A stretch of DNA of 64,000 nucleotides, taken from Mesodorylaimus sp. YZB2_4 (lineage: Eukaryota > Nematoda > Enoplea > Dorylaimida > Dorylaimidae). The stretch spans positions 496,001 to 560,000 of the forward strand of contig JASANH010001234.1 in the NCBI GenBank assembly GCA_030248295.1. The letters run 5' to 3'. Below the pieces are notes generated by a model that was not told where the DNA came from, made no database searches, and worked only from the letters and a program-made list of their open reading frames with translations. Positions 21,887-33,712 of this stretch are shown here, piece by piece (position 1 is the first letter of the stretch; each line of letters opens with the position of its first letter). A program made the position numbers and the translations under genes.

Positions 21887-22019
21887 CCTGCCCTGGAGTC
21901 AACTCCTGGATTTTTCCAGAACGAACCAAAGGAAGGCTCCTTGAGAGTAAGCTAATCGAAATTCCTGGCTGGCGCCTGGTCTGCCTCATGGGTTGCACAA
22001 AGAGTGGCTCCCAGTCAAT

Positions 22020-22142
22020 AAAAAAACGGGGGGGAAGGAAGGGAGGGCCCCGACCCCCCCCAGGGGGCCGCCCCCCCCCCCCCGCCCCCCCCCCCCCACA
22101 AACCCCCCCCCCCCCCCCCAAAAAAAACCACCCCCCCCCCCA
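22020..22142. repeat. Low-complexity G/C homopolymer stretch
   Basis: Runs of G then C, with C runs of 8 to 18 broken by short A runs, replace about 120 bp of ordinary sequence present in the paralog at 10090-10210. The composition looks like consensus noise or a poorly sequenced gap rather than biology. Confidence 0.75.
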
Positions 22143-22480
22143 CCAATTTGAATACGATTCTAACGAAGCTCCTACATTGGCACCAGTCCCACTCGAGCCC
22201 ACATCCATCATTTTCTCCGATACTTATTCACGTTTTGTACACCATGCTGATGAGCTTCACTGACCCCTCCATTGTTCTCCTGTTAGCCGTGCCGCACGCA
22301 CAGCAAACGAGAGAACAATACACGGCTAACAAGATAGCTCTGTTAGTCTTTATTTCATCTTCTCCAAATATAGAAAAATGTTAGTAAATACCAAATTAAA
22401 AAAACACATTATAAAGTAGGACGGGTTAGTAAATGTTAGTCGTGTAAGTACAAAAACCCAAAACTTTGAGCCAGCCCTCC
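22143..22480 (-). repeat. Inverted copy of kinesin 3' end and coiled-coil gene start
   Basis: Reverse complement of about 9720-10090, including the coiled-coil start codon region, the stem-loop at 22271-22319 and the polyA signal. Together with 21887-22020 and 14155-14288 it forms the BEL-interrupted partner of 9418-10480. Confidence 0.85.
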
Positions 22481-25400
22481 TTATTCCACGTCCGAATCAT
22501 CGCCGAGCAAACGGGCCCTTCGTCTTCGCATTCACCAGCAAAGCCTATGAAAAAATTTATTGGAAATAAAAAAATTCAACACCAATCAAACTCGTACCTT
22601 TAACCGCACGTTTTCTTTTTCCAATTCAGAAACCAACGTCGTCGGACTCCTCTTCTTCGTCGGGCAGCGGTTGGTTCAACGATTCAGCACTAACTGTAGT
22701 GATCTGTGCCCCGTTCACCGTAAAGTAAAGTGAACGTAAAGTTCCAAACGGTCTTCAGCCAGCTGCTCGGCCTCGGCAACGGCCTCATCTTTATCGTTCC
22801 TAAACCAAAACTTTGATCAGGTCACCCAGAAAAGTCAGCACACCACCCGCTTACTGATAATGCTCCTCCATTTCCCGATAAAGTCTGCCGTACTCGTTAC
22901 AGACTTCCTCGCGAATCTCGTACTCCAACAAAAAATTACGTTACTTCTCTGCAATCAACTGCGTCTTCAAATTGTTGATGATTGCCAAATACTGTTGAAT
23001 TATCTGAAAAACTGGGCAGTATTATCCTCGCACTCACATTCAAATCATTCGATTCTCAAAAGTCAGCTCAGACTTTGTGGTCGAGACCACAAAGCGGCCG
23101 TTTTGTCGGTCACCGCCCGTCCAGTCGAAACTGGATTGGTTCAGCGAGCAAGGATAAACTAGATCCTCATTGCAAAGCCACCCCTGACTGCCCATTCCAC
23201 AACACACTCACCTCGTTATTTTCGTCCAACGTTTTATCCAAAACACCAACGTCGTCGGACTCCTCTTCTTCGTCGGGCAGCGGTTGGTTCAACGATTCAG
23301 CACTGACTGTAGTGATCTGTGCCCCGGCCGGTGGGATACCGGACGCCCATGCAATCGTGTGTTTTCTGTCACGGAATTCGTTCCACAGCAACGAAAACTT
23401 TGCCGGCGGGGGAGATACGACGGCTGGCGGCAATACAGCTGGCTGCTTGACAGTTTTGATCTGCAAGGCAAATTCTTTCAAAAATCAGCTTCACTCCGAA
23501 TAATGCATTCAAAACCCAATTACCTCTTTGGCGACCGCGGAAAATTTCAAAACATTCAAGGTTTCGTCAAAACAGCTTGCGCACTGGTTGACATTTACAT
23601 CCATACACGTCTGGCCGCGTCCACTCAGGTAATGCTGGAACAATCGAGTAAGCTTCGAATCACGATATGGAATTATCTGCAGATGATTCCTAAAAAAGAA
23701 AAATCTTGCCTTCATTACTCTCCACTATGTCCACAGACCCCTCCTCAGCTACTTGACTACTCTGAATTCCCCTTGACCAAATCCCTGCAGCACTACAGAA
23801 ATGGCGCACCCGACCTGTGCTCCAGCATTGCTCCCACAATGTACACGCCTAAAAATCGATTCCCGCCTTCTAGTTCTCTCCCATCGGTTCTAGAAAACCC
23901 CATCATCATTCACCTGGTGCCCCTAATTTTTCAACAATGCCCGAAGCAAACTTACTTGTGAGCTTTATTCCAACTAAGCACTCTAATACATCGTCCGAGT
24001 GTCAGCAACGATGCGTTGATACTCCCAGTTTCCTTGGCCCGCTCGTTACACCCTTTGATCTTCGACGTTCTTCCGGAACCAGCCAAATCGCAGAAAGCCA
24101 ATCTAGAGTATAACGAAAAAAAGGGCTGCGTATAAGATTTCGACAGCGATGCTTGTTCTAGTTCCTGCCCATTGGGCTTAAAAGCCTCATGAACAGTGAG
24201 ACGGTCATGAGGCCTTCCACTGGATCATAGACATAGAATCGACCAGCACACGAGGGGGGGGGATGATTAGTACCGGCACAGTCTAGTTTACCTCACTAGA
24301 ATTATTCTCAAGTCGACAAAGCGCAGCAAATTTTAAATTCTGGTCCTGAAAGGATCAGAAACTCTTCTCATGTGGCAATTAAAATTCCATCTTCCTGAGA
24401 AATTCTGTAAACAGACCCCAAACCTAGAGTAGATGGCAGAGTGGCACCATCAACAATCTCACCTGCTCAGCTGATGGATGGGCGAACCATCAGCGCCGAC
24501 GTATTCCTTCAACAAACGGACGGCATAAATGCAGTGGCTAAAAAGTAATAAATACTGAGCTATACCAGTGGCCTATTTAGCCGGCTAAACGCAATTCACC
24601 CCATCATTCCCAGCATGAAAAGGACGACAAAAAAGAGGCCTCACCTTCTACTTGAACTATAATTCAATTTGGTGGCAGCTATTTGTAAATTGCGACGTCC
24701 AACCATGACCAATTTGATGGCTTCTTCCACCGAACTAATGAAATATTCATTAGCACCTGCAATACGATTGTTTCTATCTCTTAATTAGAGAAGACAACCA
24801 AATATCTCACCTCGAACGAAGACATTTCCACGCTCATCTTCGGACACTTTCAACGTCGGCCTATCCTTGGCTTTGGTACCCGTGAATGGCACCAACAAAT
24901 CGCACACTTGGTCGTTGTATATTTCGATGAACGACACCCACACCGAACACCGATAATCCACAGGCAATACCAAATTGCCGTCGCTTGCATCACGTGAAAT
25001 CGATGCATCGTAATCAACCGATTCTAAAAAAGAAAATTAGGAATGCTAGGAAATATTCGAAACGTACCCTGACCTGAGGGGTGGGGCTGTAACCAAACAG
25101 GGCAGACATGGGGAGAATGGTGCCAGCTTGAGGCGAGTGACTCCATCCACATGCTCTGCAACGTCAGCCAGAGAGGTTGCCGCTTCCAAGCCAGACGATA
25201 TCAATAACTCTCTCACACTCGCCATAATCCATTAGCTGCTAATGTTATAGGATGGTGTTTTACCCATCCTAATCTGTTTAGGAAAGGGTAGATTTTTGAC
25301 CCCTCACCCGCGAGGTGGGGAGCTTGTTAGTTGACCCTATCTTGCCATCGACTAGGGTCAATCCGGGATGCCGGGAAAGAATGCGTGGAAGTCCCTACCC

Positions 25401-26188
25401 CGCGATGACCATACCCAGTAGAACCTTTAAGGGAACCCGGACTAGAGAACCTGTTTGTTCATAAGGCCTCAAGCCAGGTCAAACCAATGTAAAGGTTGAC
25501 TGATAATATCGGCTGATAATTGCGTTATCGGTTATCGACCGATACCGATAATTTAGCTGCCAATAATGTACACAGATTTCCCTGTCAATTAGAGTTTAGG
25601 GCGAGCGTATGGCTAGCAGATAGTGATTATGACGAGGAGCAGGGAGCTACGGAGTCTGGATCAAAGAATTCAGTGCCAAAGAACAGTCTGGAGCCAAGTC
25701 ACGATCATCATGATCATGACTTGTCTTACTGGGATGCCCGCAATGGCACCAAAGCAGTTGCCGTTTCAGTGTGGCATAGGCTAAGATTAGGGAAGGAGGT
25801 AGGGCTTTGCTGCTTGTACGCTTCTCAACGAAGGTGACCCGCTCTGCCTCGTGGCGCATTCTTATTCTACTGTACACTCAAAAACAAGAGCGTCCTTCAG
25901 GCCCCAGCACAACTCAAGACAGGCTAGATTGGCTAAAAAAGGCGATGACCACATATTATCACTGTAGTTCTAACGTTCGACCTCGAGTGAGATTTTTGGG
26001 GACGGAGTTAGTCTTTCCCTATGCTTGGAGTCACAGACAGGTTAGCATCGATCGATCCATTGATCCAGGGGGTGGTTCGGTTCCCGATGCGATCCCACTG
26101 CTGGACGGCCGCATCGATAACTAAGATTTTTCGCGCTTTTCCTGCTAGAAAATGATAAAGCGTTGCATACCATGATGAGAAAATGCTG

Positions 26189-27269
26189 CCAGCATCGACC
26201 GACCCGGGTGTGAGGTCACCAAACCGACCCGACCCGACCCAGGGGCTGGATCGGCCCGACCCGATCCAGAACCGACCCGATCCGACCGACCCGACCCAAA
26301 CCGACCCGATCCACCCGACCCAACGTTGTATTGCGCCCACTCATTTGTTTTCTGGCATGATGCACTTCGTTCCTTTGATAAAAGACCATCGATATCAGAA
26401 ACTCGCAGTCAAGGAGGAAGGGGCTGACGGATTTCGGACAAAAACGGACAGGGGAGAAGAACTTTGGGAATAAGTTAACGTTATTGTCCCTTGTGTCATG
26501 CTGTCTGAGCTGACAGCGTAGAATTTCACAAATTTTTCTCGTATAACTTCACCTGCAATATCTCGTTCCGTTTTAGACTTGACTTCTTAGAGTGGAAGGT
26601 GGCTGGTATGATGACAGCTTTTTATATGTTTTTGGGGTGGACCTCTACCTACCTCAAATTCCTATGGGTTTTGCCAGTTGCCAGCCAGCAGTCATACTGA
26701 CGAGCAGCCATTGTGAGGCTACTAACTCTTATGGAAGGTTCCCTCTGACAGCTCCACTAAGGGCTGCTCCCCGGATGATAGAGGGCAAGAACGGAGGGCC
26801 CCGACTGGCAATTGGACCAGTTTTCTCAATCAAGGGTGGCATGGGCGTCCACCACTTCCACCTCCAATTGAATTCCTGGTGAGTCGCCCAGGGCCAATTC
26901 CCTCTCTGAGAACGCGTTTCCTAAACTGATGTCTTCAGCCAGAATAGAATTGACGCGTTACAGTCAGGGTTGCCCCCCAATCAACCTCTTACAAGCCGAA
27001 TGAGCCCCTGCGCTCCTATGTGCACAGAAGGTGGGTGGGGTCAAAAATTCAAAATAGCGTCGATGTCATGCATGGGCGGCCAGTCCAGTGGGTTATACTG
27101 TCGATCGTAGCTGCCTGCATGAAGACATGACTGGACGCCAGACAAGATATTTTGGCGGGAATTCAAAATTCCGATCCGGCCGACCCACAGCTTGGGTCGG
27201 TTCCCCCAAACCGATCCGGCCCGGATCGGCGGGTCGGTTCAGCCGGGTCGGTGGGTCGGTCGATGCTGG
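26189..27269. mobile_element. Foldback element with CCAGCATCGACCGACCC ends
   Basis: The ends CCAGCATCGACCGACCC (26189) and GGGTCGGTCGATGCTGG (to 27269) are inverted copies, and both subterminal regions are full of GACCC/GATCC steps. No coding capacity is visible. Relatives are the single end near 27500 and the small element at 60567-60951. It lies in an intron of the kinesin pseudogene and is absent from the intact copy. Confidence 0.65.
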
Positions 27270-27288
27270 AATGCTGGTGGATTAAATG

Positions 27289-27341
27289 GATTAAATGCTG
27301 ATTTGAGGGAGTTTCTTTCCCTCAAATCAGCATTTAATCCA
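27289..27341. repeat. Perfect hairpin, 23-bp stem
   Basis: GGATTAAATGCTGATTTGAG and its complement form a near-perfect stem around a 7-nt loop (GTTTCTT). Part of the stem recurs near 60765 beside the related foldback element. Confidence 0.8.
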
Positions 27342-28258
27342 CTTTAGGCGCTGGTTATCTCTCCTGCGTGTTTGGAGTTGTCTGATAGATAGTTAGAGCG
27401 AAGAAACAGGCCAGGCTGGCGGGAATTCAGTGTTAAAGACCTCATCCTCACCCATCTTGTATTTTCTGAATCGGATCGGGATCCAGGCTTAGGGTCGGAT
27501 CGGTCGATGCTAGGGGGACAGAGGTGGGCTTCAGGGTCTTTCGGGGTTCGTAATTTCGTGGTTAAGATGGAGATCTGGCCAAAATTCGAATTTCCCGCCA
27601 TAAAATTTGATGTTTTATGGGTATTATCAGCCGATACCGATAATTACCTTATCGGTCGGACCTGACTTATTGGAAAAACTTGACCAAATTCTCAGACGGC
27701 CAAAGTTGAACCAAGGCCGATCTGTTTCAAGCTGTGACACACGCCTTTCAACGCTATACCACCCAGGCGGCAAGGTTACAGGATGATCAAACCGTTTCTG
27801 ATCAGGATGGCTAATGACAGAGGCAACTTACGTAAACTGGATTGGGATGACGAACAAGACGATCCCATACCCGACTCTCCAGCAGTCACGAAAGTCGCAG
27901 TTGAAGCTTGGCTGCACATCGTTTCGAATTCCTAAAACAAACTATCCTTTAAAAAGTTTTCATGATCAGGCTAAACGCAATTTACCCCAGTATCCAGAAA
28001 TTTCCACATGGCCGCTTTTCTCGCTTTTATTTCCAGACGCTTTTTCGAATCCATCATCTCGCAGTCAGAAAACATTTTGGGCATCAGGCTGGGCTCGACG
28101 ATCAACTTATCTTTAAGAGTTTGAAACAGCAGGTCCAAAGATCTTGGAATCAGACCTGGCTCACTTTCTGTGCCTAAAATGAAAAGATGACTCGGTTTAT
28201 ACATGCCGACGGTCTGAACTTCAGCCTATAAAGTAATTGCGCAATCCCCCTAACAAAA

Positions 28259-28378
28259 TGGGTGCGCAATCCCTAAATTTTGCTGTTTTTGGTGCGCAAT
28301 CACTGAATTTTGCCATTTTCGGCTCAAAATCGCTGAATTTGGCTGTTTTTGATGCTTTATCACTGAATTTTGCTGCGC
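28259..28378. repeat. 30-bp minisatellite, four units
   Basis: Four degenerate 30-bp units of the form TGCGCAATCACTGAATTTTG plus a T/G-rich half. Because the unit is divisible by three, a frame through it reads as 10-residue repeats (GAQSLNFAVF), but there is no gene context. Extra TGCGCAATCCCCC motifs flank it at 28237 and near 28510. Located in an intron of the kinesin pseudogene. Confidence 0.75.
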
Positions 28379-29966
28379 AGCGAAGGCGAAAACACCTTCA
28401 ACGAATGATACCTAATGCGCACCAGAGCTGACAAAAGCTGGAATAGACTGCGCAAAATTCGCTTGAGCGCGCAGAATAAAGGTGAATGAAAAAATTTTCC
28501 TCGGCAGCGACTGCGCAATCCCCCCTTTTTTTCAAAATTTTCAAACATCCTACAGGTCAGCCTATGATGATTATAGGCTGTTATAGGGTGTCGACATGTG
28601 TGCAGTTTGATTGTCGAGAACAAAATCAGAAAAGCCTTACCTAGGAAAGTGTCCGTTTTGCCTCCGTTCGTGACGCCGTACGAAAACAACAAAGCGTCTT
28701 GACCGAGGAGAACGTTTCTAACAAATTGCTGAGTCGTATCATCGAAAAACTGTTTTTGCGTAGTTTCTGCCGGGAATACGCGGCTGAACATGAATTTATA
28801 TTCCCGTTCTCCTTCGCCGTATAATTGGACGTTGTTCTTATACGTAACCGATTCAGGCGGCGGATGAGCCATGACCACTGTAGGCGATATGATTTCAACG
28901 CATTTCTAAAAAAAATTGATTGCATTTTGTTTTGAAAAGCCCTCAAGATGGAAAGAAAGAGACGGTGGGCCAGCTTAGAGCATGGATCAACCGAGTGTAG
29001 TAGGCGTGCTAGCAGCTCCTGCATACTCATAGTAACACAAGGCGATGAATAGACTGTTGGGACTAGTTTCACCATCAGCTGCGGACAAGTCCTAAATATC
29101 AGGATATTCGAATCCTCCCCTACATCACTCTGATTTACCAATACACGCTGTGATCGCCTTATATTTCTTTCCAGAGTCTTTCCCCGAAGGAAGGTTTGTC
29201 ACGGGGTTGCAGCCCTGGGTATTTGTCTGCCAGTACCAGCGTAACAGTTCAGCTAGTGTGAGTAGGTGGGTACTGTTCAATGTCGAAGCACCGCGTGTAG
29301 CGGAGGTTTCGCAAACATGCCACTGAGGCCAGGGGGGCGGTCTCACATTCACCAAGGACATGTCCTCACTTTATGATGGTCAAATCAGAAAGATGTCGGG
29401 CAGGACTTGGGATGCCCTAAAAGATCGTGAAACTGGTCCCTGTCCGCAGGATGTACACATGAGACCTCAACTGGCCGCCGTGCTACGATGAAGAACGGTT
29501 TAGATCCTCATCTTCAGACTAGCTGGGCTGGTAGCCGAGACGGTTCTGACAGATAAACACCCTGCGTTACAACCCCTGGGCAACCCTTCCTTACCGGAAA
29601 GATTCCAAGGGGCGGACAGACTCTAAGCGATTTTAAGGGTTTTCTCAACAACGGAAACAAAATCAGCTTACTTTATCTTCTTTTCGCGCAATTTCTTCTT
29701 CCTTGAACGGACGAATCTTCAAAAATATTTTGATACAATCATCGTCGTCTTGTCCGGCCGCTGCGGCTTTCGGGACGACGTCTTTCGACTCAGCCATGAC
29801 GGAGTCGTCTTCGATGGCGAATGGAAGAGGAGCCGATTCCAAAATACCCAATAAATTGCGCCTGGTATGTTAAACCTGGGCAGCGTTGTTGTTGTTCAAT
29901 CAATGATATATACCGAGCCTTGTGACGATGAGCCGGTAGACAAACCAACAGCTCGGCACGACTGCC

Positions 29967-30544
29967 TTCCTCGTTCTGAAACCGTAGAGAGAAACAAAAT
30001 GGCAAAAACGACGCGCTAGGCCTGGAACTAGATTGATTGAAAAACAACTGGAATAAAAGGAGAAATGCAAATGAAATCCGTAATTCAAAACCTGCCAGGA
30101 AAAAACTGCATGCCTTAAAGCTTAAAGCGCAGTCTGTTGAAAACTGCTTATGACAAACCCGTAGCACTGCACCTTTTTTGCGGGAAATTCAAATTTTAAA
30201 ATCGAGTTTTTTTGGCCAATGTGTCAAGAACTTGTCAAGCAGGTACTCGACAACATTTCAGGCGTGATCTTGTTTTTAAAAAAATTGTTTTCGAAATGCG
30301 GGATGGGAAACAAATCGACATCACGACTTTCGAATTTGGACTTCAGAATTTTGCTTGCAGGTAGCAGCTCCAGCCTTGTTCAAATTCCCGCCTTTTTTGT
30401 AGTAAGCAGCAATTCGCGCAAGTGTGCGCGATTGTGGGACGCCATATTCAAATTGGTTTTTCCTTGGTGCTGGCTGTCTGGATCTCGTTCGTCCCTCGTC
30501 TCGTTGGATCAAAGTATTTTTCGTTCTTATCATAAGAACTTATC
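29967..30544. promoter_or_regulatory. Bidirectional promoter: kinesin pseudogene / KEN-box gene
   Basis: GCGGGAAATTCAAA at 30180-30193 joins an E2F-type site (GCGGGAAA) to a CHR-type TTTGAA, and TTCAAATTCCCGCC follows at 30379-30392, about 155 bp upstream of the KEN-box start codon. The first is preserved at the intact kinesin (45318-45331). These match the hybrid motif described for DREAM/MuvB targets, by family knowledge. Confidence 0.55.
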
Positions 30545-31672
30545 ATGGCCACCTCGACTTATCGACGTGCTTTTAGTCAAATTCAAAATACGATCACCAA
30601 ACCGGCCAAGTCGACCACAAAAAGTGTCAGCAGTCCGAGGGACGATGTGAGTGTCTTAAAGGACAAGAAAAATTTGAGCGTCATACCAGTTGAATCGAAG
30701 AACAAAGAAGTGCTGAGCGAGCGAAAAGTTTCTGTCGAATCAGTTCGTAAATCGGACGCGGTCGAACCAACAAAATATGAAGTTCCTGGTAAGCAAAGAG
30801 ACATTTTTGAGATACACCTACTACTGAACCTACAAGCCTATTCCCTACCTACCGAAGCCTGAACCTACAGGCCTATTCTGCAGGCAGTTCTTGCATTGCA
30901 GTTCGGTGTTTGGTGAAACCGCAGTTTGCGGAGAAGAGCGCGAAAAACCTGGTCCTAATGCACTTAAAGGGGCGCAGGAAAATCTCTCTCACCTGTGGGA
31001 CCAAAGAAATTATTGGTGGCTCATTTTCTTCAAATTTTCTCCAATAGACCTTTCAGGAGTCGTCGAACGGACAGTCGGGGGCATCTGTAGTAGGGAGATG
31101 CAGGGAAGACACGCTGGAATGACCGAGACATTTGAGTCAGCATCATAGTTTCTTTCTGTCACTTTAAAACCCCGGTTGCAAAAATACTTGCAGCACATTT
31201 TGTACCTGCAAAACAGACATGCTGAAATACGAATGCCTCCGCGAGATAGAACTCGAAGCGCTCGCTGTTAATACGGCTCATAGGCTGGATAGCTAATGAG
31301 CATATAGGCTTCTGTAAACTATGGCTTAAAAACTACTATGATGAGTTTTTCGTGTCTTTTTTAGGCGAAACATTCGACTATTTAGCCAATTTCGATTTCG
31401 ACGCCCCGATCGAAACTTGTCCTCAGGATCCTGTCAAACCTTCCATGTGGTCCAGGAAAGGGCGCTCACCGCTCGATATGGACGATCTATTGCCACCGGA
31501 GGATCGTATTTCCAACATGGACCCGCAATCATTGGCCAATCTAATCGATTTCGATAATAAAGAAAATATTTGCGACGATATGTTCGCCAGTTTGACCGAC
31601 TCGTGCGACTTGGACGAAATCGAAAACAGTTTGGCCACTTTAGAATTACAAAAGTTCCCTTTGCACAAGTAG
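30545..31672 (+). CDS. KEN-box and D-box protein, 183 aa, securin-like candidate
   Basis: Two exons (30545-30788 and 31365-31672), joined in phase 1 by a 576-bp intron. The N-terminal half is Lys/Ser-rich and basic. The C-terminal half is acidic and disordered-looking, with FDYLANFDFDAP. A perfect D-box RSPLDMDDL (RxxLxxxxL) starts at about residue 115 and a KEN box (DNKENI) at about 147, the two APC/C degrons. It starts head to head with a kinesin-6 copy and shares E2F/CHR-like promoter sites, so a mitotic, cell-cycle-regulated product is likely. Small size, basic N-terminus, acidic C-terminus and degrons fit a securin (separase inhibitor), but securins are barely conserved and I see no decisive homology. 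Other APC/C substrates remain possible. Confidence 0.6.
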
Positions 31673-31920
31673 TTCTTTCTTGCATTCGGCCCTATCATTC
31701 GGGTTTGTTCTGTAGACAGTGGCTTGTACATCCTTTTTTTATATTTAGGTTTTTATGTGGGTAGGGCCCGTGTATACTTGTGTTCTGATTTCTGAGGACA
31801 TTTCAATGAAATTCTCATCTTATATTGTTTAACCGATATTTTCAACGAATTTCAACCACAAAGCGGGGAAAACACGACGCCGCTATTACCAAACAACTTC
31901 TCTCGTCATCAAGCATCGTT

Positions 31921-33415
31921 TTAGGCCTTGTAGCCTCGACTCTTCCTGCGACCTCGAGCGCGTTCGAATTTGCGTCCCTTGGATCGTACGTAGGGCCTAG
32001 AACAAGAACAAAATAAGCATAATCCCATCTCGCTATGAACTAGACCTCTTACTTGGTATGACTATGAGGAACGCCTGGCGCCGGACCGAAATGACGTTCA
32101 GCTTCGCGAGCTTTGCGTGGACCTGAAAAAGTGGCGTTACAGGCACGAGTTAAAAAAAAACGCGAAAAATTCATACCTTGAATTAAAACGGTGTTTTTGC
32201 CTTTCGGTGACTTCAATGCCAATTGATCGAAAGTCAGAATCTCGCCACCAGCTTTCAATATCCGAGCACGAGCGCGTTCAGCAACGTGCAGAGCGCATAT
32301 CTTAAAAAACGATATTTTGTAAGAAGAGTGATCTGAATCTGCTCAAAGCCATTGGTGAGGCGCGGAAAAAACGGCACGGTTATTTCTGGGATTATCATGA
32401 TGTCCTAGTCCAGTAGTCAAGTCCTGAGAAAGGGTTAGGCTTCAAAAATACCACGTTGTTCCTGAAAGTTTAAAGAACCCAAGGCAACCATGAAAGGACA
32501 TACCTTCAACTTGGGCACGTCGTAAATACGCAAATCGTTGGTGACGTTACCGACAACCACGGCGATCTTTCCATCACGCCCGGGTTTTTTCATCTGACGA
32601 ACGATACGAGCTAACGACAATGGCGGGCGATTACGTTTGGCCATGCATAAGCGCTTGGCAATGATTCGGTTGAATTTAGAGCCCGTGCGATGATCCAAGT
32701 ACTTGTACAGCTAAAAACCAATCTTCAGTTACCAAAGATTCTAGTCTAGCATCCTAAAGTGCATTTTGTATGGAAAACTCGCGTATAACTCGCATTTTCA
32801 AGTAGCAAATGTGTGGGCCTACATGAAAATACGAGTTATGACGTTTCCATAACCACGAAACTGCTTGGAAATCTGTAAAACTCAATGTCCGTTACAGGCA
32901 GCTCTGCCATAGTCTATAAACTGTCCAAAGGTAAATCCCATCTTTTACATGGTTTATTCGTCGGATATCAGGAAAGCAGACATTTTTAGGGCTGCTTGTA
33001 ATAGAACAGACTTCAGGTGTTGCCGTGAGTCTGAGGGTAACTTTCGGCCCTTTAATTAGATTACTACTTTTCTTTAGGACACATATATAACCAACGTGGC
33101 CAAATGGGCACTTCGCATTTTCATAAACAGGCATTCTATGTTGTCAGATAAGATCTTATCAGGAATATGATGCCTTATCTCTTAGGCCTATAGTTTTCAA
33201 GATCAACTTGTTAGCTTTTAATACACACCGCAGTGACTATTTATGCTTTATGCTTACGGGCTACGTACCTTGAATAAAAGCCGAACGTACGGATCTTGAC
33301 TTTTTGGTGCACGACGTACCGCCTTGCGATCGTTCTTATGATTGATATCGACGCCCTGAAATAAATACTTTCGTGATTTAAGTTTCAATTGTATAAAAAC
33401 AGTAACTCTTACCAT
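31921..33415 (-). CDS. RPL18: 60S ribosomal protein L18 (eL18)
   Basis: The first coding exon is essentially just the ATG (33413-33415), followed by [20 protein letters not shown], then [77 protein letters not shown] and [20 protein letters not shown], ending with a basic tail SRGYKA and the stop at 31921-31923. About 187 residues, normal for the family. It is a structural protein of the cytosolic large ribosomal subunit. It is transcribed divergently from IFT57 across 297 bp. The splice sites are ordinary and I see no lesion. The call rests on near-full-length recognisable sequence. Confidence 0.95.
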
Positions 33416-33712
33416 TTTTTAATTTTATTTTCAAAAAAACTTATCTAATTTTTCTCTTCCAAATACAAACGAGAAACAAAAATTAGCGAAGAAAATTCCA
33501 AAAGAATACTATAGAAAATGTCTTTTGCGCACACTTGGACCATTCCAAATTCAAGCAGGGCGGTGCACCTAAACATCATTGCGGGAAATTTAAATTTTAT
33601 GTAGGACGTATAACAGTTGACACGTTTCTAAGCAACAGAAGAAACAAGAGTTTCAGAGTTGGTGAGGAAGAAATAAGGGCGGGGTATTATCATTGGCAGC
33701 TTTTCTCAGTTT
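33416..33712. promoter_or_regulatory. Bidirectional promoter RPL18 / IFT57 with E2F/CHR-like motif
   Basis: 297 bp separate the two start codons. GCGGGAAATTTAAA at 33581-33594 combines an E2F-type site with a TTTAAA version of the CHR half. No clear TATA box. Confidence 0.5.

Larger units (their letters stand above)
22480..29966 (-). pseudogene. Kinesin-6 (KIF20-like), decayed inverted copy
   Basis: Recognisable counterparts of most exons of the intact gene at 45546-54556 occur in order on the minus strand. Several lesions are visible: the start ATG is ACG (near 29966); a Gln codon near 29875 is TAA; the P-loop exon reads GGKTDTF instead of GGKTYTF; and switch II near 24065 is DLAGSG rather than DLAGSE. 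Exon 13 is missing, and a second fragment of exon 10 (about 22630-22725) is fused beside exons 12 and 14. The last exon is shortened but still ends DDSDVE. A 30-bp minisatellite and a foldback element of about 1.1 kb have entered its introns. Its promoter region still carries the E2F/CHR-like motif next to the KEN-box gene. Confidence 0.85.
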
